This document shows positions 1 to 11,140 of a DNA stretch of 64,000 bases, in pieces; within the stretch, counting starts at the first letter, position 1, and each line of letters opens with the position of its first letter. A program made the translations under genes and the position numbers. The stretch spans positions 11,250,501 through 11,314,500 of the forward strand of contig OU015662.1 in assembly GCA_907165275.2 (NCBI GenBank). Direction: 5' to 3'. The notes below the pieces were generated by a model. That model saw only the letters and a program-made list of their open reading frames with translations, ran no database searches and was not told the DNA's origin. Source of the DNA: Zygaena filipendulae. Taxonomy: Eukaryota; Arthropoda; Insecta; Lepidoptera; Zygaenidae.

Positions 1-599
1 CCAATTTTTCAAATCCCTCGCGAAACCGCGGGCCTACATGTAAAGTTTGATCAATTTCTTTAATAATATCATGGACCAATAATTGGTCTGGTCTACGTTT
101 GATTTTAAATATACGCAGTAACAAGATAATACGCAGCACCTAGATATTACGCACACATCAACACGCTGATGGAGTTGCGGTTTGCTGTAACCATGTAATA
201 TAAGTACCTATTTGTATTGAGAATATAAAGGCTTCGTAATACTCTGAAGCCTGAAACATTAGCTTGTGGTGAAATATCGTCTAACACCATCCGTCCCTTT
301 CTTTTTGCTACTTATAACGTGAGAACAAACATTACGTGTAGGTATCATACGGTAAAGTTATGTAAAAGGATACACACTCCCGAATCTCATCCGTTCGCCT
401 CGCTTTACACAAATATTTCTGAAAATTTCTCGTGACTTGGTTTCACAACTAGCTGATAGCATAGCATAGCTCTAGTCTCTATCAAAGATAAAATATAAAA
501 AATGACTACGTTTGTCTCTACTTTGTACCTAGTAAGTTTTTTTTTTAATGCCTACCTATAAAGAGGAACCTGACGCCAACGGTATACGTCTGGTATCTA
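1..599. other. AT-rich stretch with no gene seen
   Basis: No open frame, TIR, tRNA-like head or splice-flanked coding segment could be supported. A short GC-rich run near position 20-35 resembles the hairpin end of the Helitron-like elements found elsewhere in the window, but it is too short to call. Confidence 0.5.
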
Positions 600-1193
600 C
601 TAATAGATAGATAGATAGATGATAGATGTTTTATTCTCTCTTTTAAAATTTACATTTAAATTTTATGCCAAAATATAAATAAATTCACAAAAGAGATTGT
701 CATTAATAAGTATTTTACAAATTCTATCATAAAATGGTAAAAGCTGATAATAGCGACAATAAAAAAGTCAAGTGTAAAAATTTGACCAAAATAAACAATT
801 TAAATAAATAAAAATATGTCATGAATACTCTTTTACAGAGTATAATGATTTATCCAATAAAAGGTTTTTCAGTCGGCGCGCAAATGTTTCGTCCGAGGTT
901 TCATTTTTAATGTCTACAGGTAGTTTTTCATATAGGGTAGGACCGATAACGCGCGGATTTCTGTCCATCAGTGCCAAACGTCGTGGCACCACCTTAAGTC
1001 GCCCTGTTTGTCGGGTTAATCTTCCAGGAATACCGATCCGCCCAAAATCACTCAAGTTGCGTCTTGTGAAAATTACTACGTCAAATATGTACTGTGAATA
1101 AAGCGTCATTATTTTATATTTCGTGAATAGATCTCTGCATGAATGACCCAGTTTAACTCCTGCTAATATGCGCACAGCTCGTTTTTGCATCCT
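600..1193 (-). mobile_element. 5'-truncated non-LTR retrotransposon (Jockey/CR1-like LINE)
   Basis: Read on the minus strand, a reverse-transcriptase ORF tail (1190-819) is followed by an AT-rich 3' UTR. Then comes an AATAAA-type signal near 630 and a short tetranucleotide tail of ATCT units at about 603-625. A coding end, UTR, polyadenylation-like signal and simple-repeat tail, with the 5' part missing, is the usual shape of a dead-on-arrival LINE insertion. The clade is inferred from the protein end only. Confidence 0.7.
819..1190 (-). pseudogene. C-terminal fragment of LINE ORF2 (reverse transcriptase)
   Basis: The 123-residue frame reads QKRAVRILAG, then CRDLFTKYKIMTLYSQYIF, LPVDIKN and ends YSVKEY. 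This pattern (QKRA.R.., CRD.F....I.TL.S.YI...., LP...., F...LK..L....YSV.E.) is familiar as the extreme C-terminal region of insect Jockey/CR1-type ORF2, downstream of the polymerase active site. The catalytic domain and the endonuclease are absent, so it cannot be functional by itself. No start codon context matters, because the element is 5'-truncated. The open frame has survived without stops, which suggests a fairly recent insertion. It is not host coding sequence. Confidence 0.75.
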
Positions 1194-1203
1194 AAACTAA
1201 ACT

Positions 1204-1690
1204 AATATTATAAAAGGCTAGTTTCCTAAATTTTCTTTTTAGTCCGTTTTGTTGATTATTAAAAAATATTGGACACGTATTTTTTTATTTTTTATGTAAC
1301 CAAAAAATAACGGAGATATATCAAGTCGAAATTTCACATGACGTCACGCCTCGCTATAGTTTGTTCGCACGTTATAGCGAGCTGTGACATCACGAGTCCC
1401 CCACCCTAAACTTTAATGCGCTTTATCTATGCATATTTCCATTATTTTAAAAAAGCAAAAAATACGTGTCCTTTATTTTTTTATTATCTAACTGACGGAC
1501 TAAATAGAATTTTGATTTTTTTACCCAGGAAACTAGCCTAATGCGAAAGTGTGGATGTTTGGATGTTTAGATGTTTGAATGTTTGTTACTGAATCACGCA
1601 AAAACGGCTGAACATAGGGTACTTTTTATCCCGGAATTCCCGTGGGAACTCCGAAATTACCGCGGGTGAAACCGCGGAGCACAGCTGGTA
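1204..1690 (+). mobile_element. Helitron-like CTAG-ended element, interrupted by a MITE
   Basis: The left part (1204-1214) is the ACTAATATTATAAA start typical of this repeat. The rest resumes at 1540 with AATGCGAAAGTGTGG and runs through the 'cccgcgggaactccgaaatt' block to the GC-rich hairpin and a mutated CTGG end near 1690. The interruption is the MITE at 1215-1539, so the Helitron-like copy was there first. Confidence 0.7.
1215..1539. mobile_element. TIR MITE, family M1 (AGTCCGT/ACGGACT core), nested
   Basis: Ends are AGGCTAGTTTCCT and its inverse AGGAAACTAGCCT. Inside these lie the M1 inverted blocks AGTCCGTTTTGT and AACTGACGGACT, and ATACGTGTCC-type arms. The centre holds one intact TGACGTCA palindrome near 1339-1346 and a mutated second one near 1387. 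It splits a Helitron-like element. Confidence 0.8.
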
Positions 1691-2072
1691 TTATATAATA
1701 CAAGATGGTATTATCATTAAACATTGGAGTCTTATGCAAGAAGGTTTGACTAGGCGCCAGGAAGTGTTGGGTTAGGTAGTGTGGTTAAGTTTCGAATTGT
1801 CTTTTTATTTCTTTTTCTTTTTTGCTACCTTTCGCTCATAGGAGGCATTTCGTCAGTTTCAAGTTTTCTTTTAAATTTATTTTATTTATACAGGTTTTTT
1901 TCGCTTTCGAACAAAAAAATTTTTCTCGTAGTTATTGGCGGACTCTGATAGAGACATCATTTATTATTTTTTCATCTTCAGATAAGAACTGATGTCGGTA
2001 AATTATTTGAAGTCGATCTTTACTGTTTAATTATAGAAATGTTTTGAAAAATTCAAAAATTCCTCGAAAGAC
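1691..2072. other. Unexplained AT-rich spacer
   Basis: Contains T-rich runs and no supported gene or complete repeat. Confidence 0.4.
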
Positions 2073-2075
2073 TTA

Positions 2076-2429
2076 CCGCCGCACTCAGAGTCAAGTTTAA
2101 TGATTACTTAGTTAAGTATAGATTTTTAAAACAAAACTGCCGCAATCAGAGACGTTCAGTAAATTAATGTTAATTGGCATTTAATGAGATGTAACTTAAT
2201 TATTTAAATGCCAATTAACATTAATTTATTAAACTTGTCTGATTGCGGCAGTTTTGTTTTAAAAATCTATACTTAACTAAGTAATCATTAAAGTTGACTC
2301 TGAGTGCGGCGGTAAATTAGTTAAATGCCAATTAACATTAATTTACTGAACGTCTCTGATTGCGACAGTTTTGTTTTAAAAATCTATACTTAACTAAGTA
2401 ATCATTAAACTTGACTCTAAGTGCGGCGG
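2076..2429. repeat. Foldback MITE (CCGCCGCACTCAGAGT ends) with a duplicated right arm
   Basis: A near-complete inverted repeat occupies 2076-2312: CCGCCGCACTCAGAGTC on the left and GACTCTGAGTGCGGCGG on the right, with about 110-bp arms. A second copy of the right arm follows at 2313-2429. The whole unit is flanked by TTA on both sides (2073-2075 and 2430-2432), consistent with a 3-bp TTA target duplication as in PIF/Harbinger-type elements. Related copies lie at 44802, 46848 and 57464. Confidence 0.85.
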
Positions 2430-2894
2430 TTATTCACAAATACTGTGGTTAATCAAGGTGAAAACTAGAAAAAAAATTGTAGGTAAGTCATAAGATGGTC
2501 TTGTTGTAATAGAGCAATGGTTCTCTGCAAAAACGGTTTATACTAGGTACGTAATCTTCCCCACTGCGATTGAACTGCAGTCCACTTGGGTGGGGCATTC
2601 GTAAGGCTTCGTAATTCACCGATGGAATGCTTCTACATTCCATTATAGGATCTAGATACTATATCGATCCGATGACATTGTGTGGTATAATCATTATAGA
2701 AGGTAATGATTTACACTGCTTACTTTTGGTTTGTGTGCATCGAATTAGAGTGAGATGTTTTTGAACGAAACGATTCTGACGAAACATGTGTACCTACACC
2801 CTTGAAAGCCTTAATCGATGTCATTATTTATTTGGGTATATACATATTATATAGCATATTCTCGCACGGTTATTTTTATAATTCCCACAGGAAC
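2430..2894. other. Spacer with no gene seen
   Basis: Mixed sequence with no coding signal, splice-flanked frame or TIR found. Confidence 0.4.
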
Positions 2895-3179
2895 TCTTTA
2901 TCTATACCTATATAAAAAATAAATCCCTGGCTGGACCAATTTCGCTAGTTCTTTATTTCTTGTTTGTTATTGTAAGGAGAAGAAGAGCATATGAAATAAT
3001 TTTGGAGTTCCTGCGAGAATTCCGAAACTCACGCGGGTTAATCTCCGAAACGGTTGGACCGATTTTGACGGGACTTTCACTGCTAATTAGCTGATGTTAT
3101 AACGAGTAAATTAGGCTACTTAGGACTTACTGCGGGAATTCCGAAACTCACGCGGGTAAAATCGCGGGGCACAGCTAGT
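2895..3179 (+). mobile_element. Helitron-like element with an internally repeated 3' block
   Basis: The 'cgaaactcacgcgggt' block occurs twice (about 3020 and 3145). The two are separated by 'tctccgaaacggttggaccg' and 'gggactttcactgctaatta', and the element ends in GGGGCACAGCTAG followed by T. The same two-block subfamily recurs at 62560-62775. Confidence 0.7.
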
Positions 3180-3324
3180 ATCAGGAGGAAAGTACCCTGT
3201 CTCTCTATCCGAGATCTAAATTAGTTGTAACTACCTATACATATACATACAGTAAATAGCTGTCCGTTCCGTCCGTGTTCGGGGGATCAGTATTCGGTAT
3301 TGGTACATCAGTAATCTGCACATG

Positions 3325-3680
3325 CTTGACATAATACGTCCTATAATAATATATTATGTATTGTGTATTTGGTTTTTTGTATTTCTCTATGTATTGGGTG
3401 TATTGTAAGTGCTATGTATGTACGAATTAATTTTAATGTATTATAATTCGGATATTTATGTACTTTCATCACATATACTATAGTATGAGTATGTATCCTT
3501 GTATTAGGGTATGTGTCACGTATGTGTATATGTATTAATATATATTATGTGGGTATTTATGTGTTTGTATCGCATATGTTATAGTAGGTATGAGTGTGTA
3601 TCCATGCATTGAGTGTGTGTGTATGTGTAAGTATGTGTTGTGTATGTATATGCTGGTATATAGCAGATATTTATATTTAT
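3325..3680 (+). repeat. TG/TA-rich low-complexity tract
   Basis: About 350 bp of imperfect GTAT, TGTG and GTGTAT words on the plus strand. It gives spurious Cys/Val/Tyr-rich frames and no coding evidence. Confidence 0.75.
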
Positions 3681-3944
3681 TTACATCCGTTTTATATTTA
3701 TCTATTTGTGCGCGTACATGCCTCTGACCTTGTATTGAACAATTTGGTATACCTATTCATTGTTATAAATTACATAGCAGTCAATTAATGGCTTTACTAT
3801 TGTATCACTTCCAAGTCTTAAGAAATTATTTTGTAAAATGCTGTTTACTGTAATTAAATAAATAAATAAATTAATAAATAAGTAATAGTATTCGGCGGAT
3901 CAGCTATTTGGTAGTATAGTTACGAGTAATTTAGATCTGTCATT
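3681..3944. other. Spacer with AATA-rich tail at about 3853-3886
   Basis: The run of AAATA units may be the 3' tail of a decayed retroelement. Nothing else is supported. Confidence 0.35.
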
Positions 3945-4012
3945 CGGATGTAAAGAGATCCTGCAGGAATTCTGGAATTGCGGGTGAAACAGCGCGGGAC
4001 CAGCTAGTGTTT
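3945..4012 (+). mobile_element. 3' fragment of a Helitron-like element
   Basis: Contains 'cctgcaggaattctgga', a GCGGGTGAAACAGCGCGGG hairpin and ends in CCAGCTAG followed by T. Confidence 0.6.
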
Positions 4013-4322
4013 ATATAATATCATGTTTAAAGTGATATCACGGATAAATTGCCAGTTACCTGCACGTACACGCTTCAAAATGGCGGTAATTTTCCCTCGC
4101 AGTGGCACGCTACACCAAATGGGTGATATTAAACTCCGCCAAGCCAGCTATTGCAAGCTATTGTTTGTACCGATATCTACCGGTTTAAAGACATGCCCCA
4201 ATAAGAGCGGAGGGATCTCATTACGGGTAAAAGTTTAATTAAGTTTGTTGACAAAATGCAAACGACCAAAACAACCGCGGCTTACGCTAGTGCCTACCAG
4301 TGTAAAACCATTACTGTACCAG

Positions 4323-4582
4323 CGGAGCTAAGATACGCAACACGATAAAATTTTATCGAGCCATTTTATCGATTCTCGTCGACATATATATTGTTTTGTC
4401 TACTAGTGGTAACATGGCAGCAAAAAATGTTTAACCGAATTTAGTCTTAACTCAATTAAAGGAAAAAAGTGCATTAGTGGGGTACTAATGCACTTTTTTG
4501 CTTGGACGCCCACAAATATTTGTCGTGTAGACAATTTTATCTTTCGTTCGATAAACATATCGTGTTGCGCATCTTAGCTCCG
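4323..4582. mobile_element. TIR element with CGGAGCTAAGATACGCAACA ends
   Basis: The left end CGGAGCTAAGATACGCAACA is matched by TGTTGCGCATCTTAGCTCCG on the right, and the match extends into CGATA. CAG flanks both sides (4320-4322 and 4583-4585), a possible 3-bp target duplication. It is too short to encode a transposase. A strong inner hairpin lies at 4463-4499. Confidence 0.8.
4463..4499 (+). repeat. Perfect 16-bp hairpin inside the TIR element
   Basis: AAAAAAGTGCATTAGT pairs perfectly with ACTAATGCACTTTTTT around a GGGGT loop. The right arm ends in T6, so a Pol III-style stop or a small-RNA-like stem are both conceivable. Function is not shown. Confidence 0.85.
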
Positions 4583-4618
4583 CAGGTTTGATGTTGTGCC
4601 CCCGTTGTCTTTAGATTA

Positions 4619-4810
4619 TACTAATATTATAAAGGGCTAAAGATTATAAGTTTGTCAGTTTGTTCTTAGGAAGTAATCTCTGGAACTATTGAACGAATTC
4701 TTACACTTACATAGGAAGTTAGTGTTCTTTAGTGAGATAGGGTACTTTTATCCCGGGATTCCCGCGAGAACTCCTTAATGAACACGGATGAAACCGCGAG
4801 GAACAGCTAG
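4619..4810 (+). mobile_element. Helitron-like CTAG-ended element
   Basis: Starts at ACTAATATTATAAAGGGC and passes through 'atagggtacttttatcccgg' and 'attcccgcgagaactcc'. A degraded hairpin follows, then AACAGCTAG and T. Confidence 0.75.
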
Positions 4811-5190
4811 TTTAATATATTTTAGCATATGTATTTGAATAATTCGTATGCTCTCTCAAATAACGTGATGGTTATATTGTGTCAAATTTAAAGGTTTTTG
4901 ATAGTGCGTATTTTTTATAGGTCAAACTATAATATCTTTATAGGTCAAACTATAATATCGATAAAAAACTATCACAATAAATCTCTAATTAATTAATTAT
5001 CGTAATTAATTAGAGATTTATTGATTTTTGATTGATCAGATTTATTTTAGTTATTTTAGGTTCTTACTCAACGTTGAACGCATTGGAAGCGTTGCACCTT
5101 CCGTTCGTGACGTTACATTTTCTCTGAGTTACATACTTATAGTTGCTTGCACAATATTCGTTAGCCTAACAAACTCAAATCATTACATTG
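4811..5190. other. AT-rich spacer with a short direct repeat and a perfect hairpin
   Basis: ATAGGTCAAACTATAATATC is directly repeated near 4917-4960. At 4975-5023 a perfect 21-bp inverted repeat with a 7-nt loop (CAATAAATCTCTAATTAATTA arm) forms a hairpin rich in TAATTA sites. No gene is seen. Confidence 0.6.
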
Positions 5191-5274
5191 GCTGAATAGT
5201 GCGCCTACTTATCCAAAGCGCCTGTTGCGAAAAAAAGAAAACCATGCGTCAGGAAGCTTAAAAAAGAACTATAC

Positions 5275-5438
5275 CTCGTAACGTCACTGGAACAATGACG
5301 CTCGTCTCTACGAGGATCTTTCAAGGTGCTGTATAACAAGAACAATACTGATCCCTTCCAGTGCTCTCGGTATAAGTGTCTAATATCCTCCATATCGGAG
5401 GCTCCACGATCCGTCGCCGTCAGCACAATAAACCCACT
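5275..5438 (-). other. Weak candidate coding exon, product unknown
   Basis: On the minus strand an open segment runs from an AG acceptor (ttcattag, exon from 5438) to a donor ACGAG|gtatag at 5275. It encodes about 54 residues including TDRGASDMEDIRHLYREHW and LLYSTLKDPRRDERHCSS. The charged, mixed composition and flanking splice-like signals are exon-like. About 53 nt downstream there is a T-rich acceptor (tttctttttttcgcaacag) that would join in phase but reach a stop after a few codons, giving a possible gene end. I do not recognise the protein, and the acceptor is weak. This could equally be a chance open frame or a transposase scrap. Confidence 0.22.
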
Positions 5439-7061
5439 CTAATGAAGAGCCCTCCGCAGCGGATATTGCGAGAGCATCCTTCCCAGAGATGGCACGACGG
5501 CGACGCCTCAGCGGCGGAATATTAATGAACCTGGCCCATATGTGCGAGATTCGACAATCAGATTATTGAAATTCTCTCCGTCTACTTACATACATACATT
5601 ACTTATATGTTATGTGTACGTTTCTAAATGTGAGTCCAATTTGCGGGCTTTGCAGCGTCTCTGATTTGGGCTTCCTTTTGCGATAAAAAATTACAAATGA
5701 AACGTAATAACGGAGCAATAGGGATTGAGAGATGAAGGGAGTTAGAGAACTTAACCTTCGTTCTTATGTACGCATGTTTTCTATGCAGACTGTACAGTCA
5801 GTTGCAAATAAACTACGTTGAAAGCGTAAGATGATTAATTGATATACCTAATGGTTTTGATAAGAAGGAAAACCTGTTATTTTTGGAGAAAATAGTAGGA
5901 AAAATTTATGAAAACTTTGACATAAGATAAGTGTGACACCTTTTCAGCACTTTTCCCGCTCTCTGTGTGTTACGGTAAAGTATCGAAATAGGAATTTAAA
6001 GTACCCTATAAATTTTGTTTCCCTAGCGATTGTCAAAATATATGTGCCATAAACGGCCGTATCTTTTTTTGCGTTGACAGACAAATGACAGACAAACAGA
6101 CAGGCAGGTAGACAGAAGACAGACGGACAACGAAATAATCTTTAACCCCACAGGAACCTTTGCCCAAGCCTCCCAAAAAGCTTCATACAGTTCATTTGAA
6201 ATTGTAGTATAATATACGTATATTATGACTTTTTTCATGATTTAATGCCAAATTAATAATAAATTAAATTCTAATTCTCTAGCCAGTCTAGTATTAGTTA
6301 ACCAAGGCGTCTGTTGTCATATTAAAAAAAAAAGAAGAAGAAGCATAAGTTACATATTCCAAAATCAAACAAAATATTACAGAACAAGCTGAAATTGCCG
6401 ACACTGTCTCACAATATTAACGTGTTATCCACGAAATTACATTACAGTTCAATATTGTGGTGACTTATCGACCGGGGATTGGTAGCTTGTAGACCGGGAT
6501 TATCCGGGACCCATTGACAGGTGTGGAATTTCATTATGTGCCAAGCCCGCGACTAGTTGTCGCCGGCATTCGTGTAATATCCTCGCGGAGCAGTCCTTAA
6601 ACTATGCCATTAAAATTATTATGGTCGCGAAAATTCTTTTCTCAAATCGAATCGGGGAAATCGACATTATTTCTGCATATTTTCTTGAAGACAGGTGACC
6701 CCAATAATATCATTGGGTGACATTAATTCTAAAGCCTCCAAACGGCACGCGCTCAAGGCCATAAAATAAAATCGTTCAAAAGATTTAATAAAAGATGGCA
6801 ATATAAAAAAAATACATTTGCACGTCAACAGAAAGTAGATAAAAATTCTTCACCCGTCAGTGGCGGAAATATTTGATTTTCTGTAGGTATCTTACCGATT
6901 TTGTATTACAATGATTTTATGTATCTTCCCGAATCCCGATATTTTATACAAAACTTTGGAAATATAATCTGTTTTAAATTTTTCTATAGTTCTATTGATA
7001 TATTTGCATTTTCTTTTTTACAATTTCCTATTTTCTTTTATGGTTAGAGTTTTACCATCTA
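5439..7061. other. Long stretch without a supported gene
   Basis: The only structured part is a GACA/CAGA-rich microsatellite-like run at about 6077-6130, which creates a false Ser/Cys/Leu-rich frame on the minus strand. The 5460-5560 part is GC-richer but was not resolved into an exon. Confidence 0.4.
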
Positions 7062-7117
7062 TACATACGTATAACTATTCTAAATTACCGTGGATGAAAT
7101 CGCGGGGGACAGCTAGT
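7062..7117 (+). mobile_element. 3' fragment of a Helitron-like element
   Basis: Contains AAATTACCGTGGATGAAATCGCGGGGGACAGCTAG-type end sequence followed by T; the 5' part is lost. Confidence 0.6.
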
Positions 7118-8334
7118 ACAAAAAATTATTGATTCCACTAGGTACAAATAGACAAAGTAGAGCAGATAAACGCTAGACATTGCCCCACACAATTTGTTCA
7201 CAGATTAATCTCGAAATAGAAACGGAGAGAAGTTCTTGAATAATGCATTACATTAATGAGTTTAGTTCGTGTCGGAAACAATTAATTTGGCGGTCTGAAT
7301 CTGTTTAATCTTGACAGATCCATTTGTCGGGGTGCGTAATTGTTTAATGAAATCCAGCGGCTTCACCTGAAAATTGATACAGACATGATGAACTGTGCAC
7401 TTTTGACTTGACTTTATGACATAAGCTAGCGGCGTCGGGCGAGGTAGATATACACGAATTTAGAAAAGTCACGAAAATCAAGATCCATCTAAAAGCAATG
7501 CGAATTAGTATGTAGGTGATGTGGTGGACTAGCATAACTGGTCAGTAAAGATACTCAAGTCTTATGAGAAACTCTGTACACGCTATGTTTTATTATTGGA
7601 AATGTGCTTGAACACAATTCTCGGTCATGCATTCTTCTATTACACTTTTATTCCGGAATTCCCGCAGGAACACTAAAAGCTGTAGGTAATAGTAGTAGCT
7701 ATTAGTATAGTAGTAACTATAGTTAGTATAAATAGGAATAGTAGCCATAATATATTTTGTACTAATCTCTATAGTTACACAATTCAGTAAGCATTCAGAT
7801 TCTACGCAGACTCTATATCTAGCGTCGTCGTGTCTTCAAGTTGCAGCCTAACTTTAGTAACTTTCAGAACTTGATTATTGGAAGGAAACCGGGAGACGGG
7901 AAAAGACTACTAGTTAATCTCGGATTAAGAGCTTCGCGGACGGAATAAAGGTTCTTTTCCTCTACTTTCTTTATCCATTGTTCTTTATGACCCGTTGGTT
8001 GTGTCGAGAATAGCGACTGCGAGGGGATCAGCGTGAGGCGGCTTGAAAATGTTTCCGAACTCATCGGTCGGTTCATTAGAAGACCACTTTGCCGATTTGT
8101 TTTTGTAAATATTTGTTAAATAAACATTCTCTGCTGACTGTCACTACATTTGGGAAAGTTTTGATGTTGTTTTGTTGTTTTATCTTTTCAGTAACAACCG
8201 ACTTGTGTTCCGTTCTTATGTAGGTAGGTAGGTCTTACATTCTTTCGGTTTTCGATGTTTGTGCAAACACATTCGATTCCATCATCAAATCACTTTTTAA
8301 ACATGTTACTTATTTCTATTATCTGTGTATAGTA
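7118..8334. other. Stretch without a supported gene
   Basis: A small Helitron-like scrap sits at about 7640-7675 (ttattccggaattcccgcag). The remainder holds no feature I can support. Confidence 0.4.
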
Positions 8335-8607
8335 AATAGATAACAATAAAAAGAAGAGAAGTTAGTTTGTTGAACCGATTCTATAATAATCTTTTACTAA
8401 TAGAAAGCTGAGTAACATCACACAGTTGTATACAGCGGAAAAAATAGTTCCGGAGGACATTTTGAAAACAACTTTGCCTATGAAGCTGAAATTTGGAAAG
8501 TACCTATAGTTTATGGGGAGTAGAAGTCTATTAAGAACATTTTCATTCCGGAGATCCCGAGGGAATCCCGCAATTCACGGGGATGGAACCGTGGGGAACG
8601 TCTAGTA
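8335..8607 (+). mobile_element. Degraded Helitron-like element
   Basis: A 'gttgaaccgattct' block, then 'cattccggagatcccgaggg', 'aattcacggggatgg' and an end reading GGAACGTCTAG followed by T. It is more diverged than its neighbours. Confidence 0.6.
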
Positions 8608-9605
8608 TTTAATATGTTTGATAATAATAATATTTTACTTCCCTTTCTCTTTCAGCAAACTCTTATTATCGCTATTATTGCTGCTATTGGTGTTTAAACT
8701 TTAAACGTGTACCTACTGGAGCCTGGAGTTTCAAATTATCATAACGCTCATCTTGTCTCTTGTCCGATGCGATTGTATCTAGTCACAAATTTTATTGTTA
8801 TGTGTAAAGAAGTACAGATGAAACAAGAACGAGGAAATTTATGTTTCAACTTATGACCCATAACCTCAAAAATGTTGAGGAATAGTGGGTAGGTACATTT
8901 CGTGTCGTACACGAGTGCCGCTGAAAGGTTCGGATGGGCCTCACCTCTCGAGTGTTACGACCTCGTAAATACGCAGTTTTATGACACACACTGACGTGAA
9001 AACCCATAAATTCCACTGAGAATGAAAACATTAAATTTTTGTCTCGAATTTTTTTTGGAAATGTTCGAAAATTGGTTTGTTTTATGGTAGGTAAGTATGA
9101 TCTTAAATAAAAAAAATACATCTTATTCGTAATATATAAAATAAGTACTTTTTTCAATAAAAATGAAAAACTGTACCTTCCGTTCCTGGATAAAGAATAT
9201 TACCTACCTCTTAATTTTTACTTAAGTATTTGTATTATAGAATAATGTCCATAGACTAAACTACAAATCTCCAAGTAAAGAACGGACTTTTCCGTTATGC
9301 TTTAACTGTCCCGTATGTCCTGTTGCGCGAAAGTAGACCCCTTGGGTCGTTCAACTCCTGCGGCTTCATTGCGGCTTCGTCCATCGTAATCTGTAACAAA
9401 ATGGAAAGTGACATCTATTTTATTCAAAGTGACGGTGGTTGTATCGAACGGTACACTCTATCTCAACACCGCATTGTTATATTGAAAGTTACCTGAAGCT
9501 CGGCACAAAGCCATCACGTTATATTCAGTACCGTAGACAACAGATATTGTTACTCGCAATATTAGAAATTATTGATACACCAATACAAAATCTCAATGAA
9601 AACTC
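8608..9605. other. Stretch without a supported gene
   Basis: Several short open frames occur on the minus strand, but none has splice signals or recognisable motifs. Confidence 0.4.
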
Positions 9606-9608
9606 TTA

Positions 9609-9783
9609 GGCCCGCCGCCCATTGTGACTTTTTGTCGCCGTGACTTTCTGTCACTTAGTCAAGTGCAATGAAAACTATACTGAGTGCGCTCATTATGGTG
9701 ACGTGACAATACGGTGACCTCAGTACATTTTTCATAAGTGACAGAAAGTCACGGCGACAAAAAGTCACAATGGGCGGCGGGCC
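9609..9783. mobile_element. TIR MITE with GGCCCGCCGCCCATTGTGAC ends and TTA duplication
   Basis: A 175-bp element whose first roughly 48 bp (GGCCCGCCGCCCATTGTGAC...) are repeated inverted at the right end (...GTCACAATGGGCGGCGGGCC) with no visible mismatch. TTA flanks both sides (9606-9608 and 9784-9786). Near-perfect arms point to a young copy. The TTA target suggests the PIF/Harbinger group, by inference only. Confidence 0.88.
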
Positions 9784-11069
9784 TTAAAAAGCAAGCTCAG
9801 ATTTTGCTTGCAACTTCCCCTTTTCCTTTCAACTCGGTAAGTAATGCGACGTATTCTAAAAAGTAGGAAACATTTCAGCGTTGTTTAAAAGGCGGAATTT
9901 TCAATAAAAATATGTTGCTATTCAAAGCTTAATACAGACTTTACAAAAGTTTGCTAATACATACCCAGTTGTATAAAAAACGTACGCATCTTGACTAAAG
10001 AATAAAGATGAGTGATCATTATAAAGCCTAGTTCACACGGAACCAGTAACCGGCCAAATATCAAACAACTAAATAATAATCACATCATTATTAAGAGACA
10101 TACCTACATTTTTAACCGACTTCCAAAAAGGAGGAGGTTCTGCATTCGACTGTAGGTATGTACTATGTTTTTTCACTTAGTCATTGAAATGTCGATGTAA
10201 TGCTCCGTTTCTTAAGTCGTAATTATAATAAACAAAATTCGGTTCAATTAAAGATAATATGGTGATAGATACAGGGCCTGGTTTCAATCTAAGCTTGTAC
10301 CAGATATTTGAATAATAATTATGTATTAGTATTTACTGTCTGATATAATATAATAAATACTAAACACGCATCTGGGTATACACAAAAGTTATCAAATAAA
10401 TGTTTACTCTGCATCGGATCTGTGACACCTAGCGTAGCTAAACACGAGTAAATTCATTAACCACTAGACCAACGGTGCTGTCTGCTTAATCTTGTGCTAT
10501 TTTTCCTATATATATAATATAAGATAAATATATAGATATATATAGATATAAATTTGTCAGTGTTGGGTTTGGCTTGGCTTCCCTTAACATTGTAGGTGTA
10601 CACTAGACTCGCGAGAACCAGTTGACCTCACAACCCACGCTCGACTCTACCACTGCGCATGAGTCATCGTTCGCCTCATGTATGGAATAAACAAAACACT
10701 TTTGGAAACTGAGCTACGATGACGTTGACATGACACCTTGCGGTTTGTTTGACAATACCATAATTTTTGTAAGACTGCGTATGATCTGCGAGCAGTCGGA
10801 AAACCGGTAATAACTCGTACCGGAAAATGTCACAATATAATACCATGTTAACAAGTGACTACCGATATCGCTTTATTGTTGTCTTTTTATATCGAGGATG
10901 TGGTCTAAGTCGACTAGTAGAGAAGTTAATACGCGTACCTATTATAAACGCAAAAGTGGTTTTGTGTAATTACCAACCTAATGAGTATGCTTGTTTCTCC
11001 TTCGCGCAGAAAAGGCTGGACGAATTTAGATGAACTTTAAAGCTTATACCTGTTTAATATATACATAAA
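9784..11069. other. Stretch without a supported gene
   Basis: At about 10110-10150 there is an ACCGACTTCCAAAAAGGAGG motif that I recall as a widespread lepidopteran interspersed-repeat end; its inverse appears near 22295-22320. The 10505-10550 part is TATA-rich low complexity. Nothing coding was supported. Confidence 0.4.
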
Positions 11070-11140
11070 CTACCTTTTATCCTGGCGTTCCCGAGGGAAT
11101 CCCGAAGTACGCGCCGGCGAAGCTGCGTGGAACTATTGAA
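11070..11140 (+). mobile_element. Helitron-like 3' fragment, end lost
   Basis: 'ttttatcctggcgttcccg' and 'agggaatcccgaagtacgcg' match the standard 3' block. The CTAG end is not preserved. Confidence 0.5.

Noticed and set aside
910..1101. Plus-strand frame of 63 residues
   Set aside because: It is the antisense of the LINE reverse-transcriptase fragment at 819-1190.
6023..6238. Minus-strand frame with Ser/Cys/Leu repeats resembling a membrane peptide
   Set aside because: It is created by a GACA/CAGA microsatellite.
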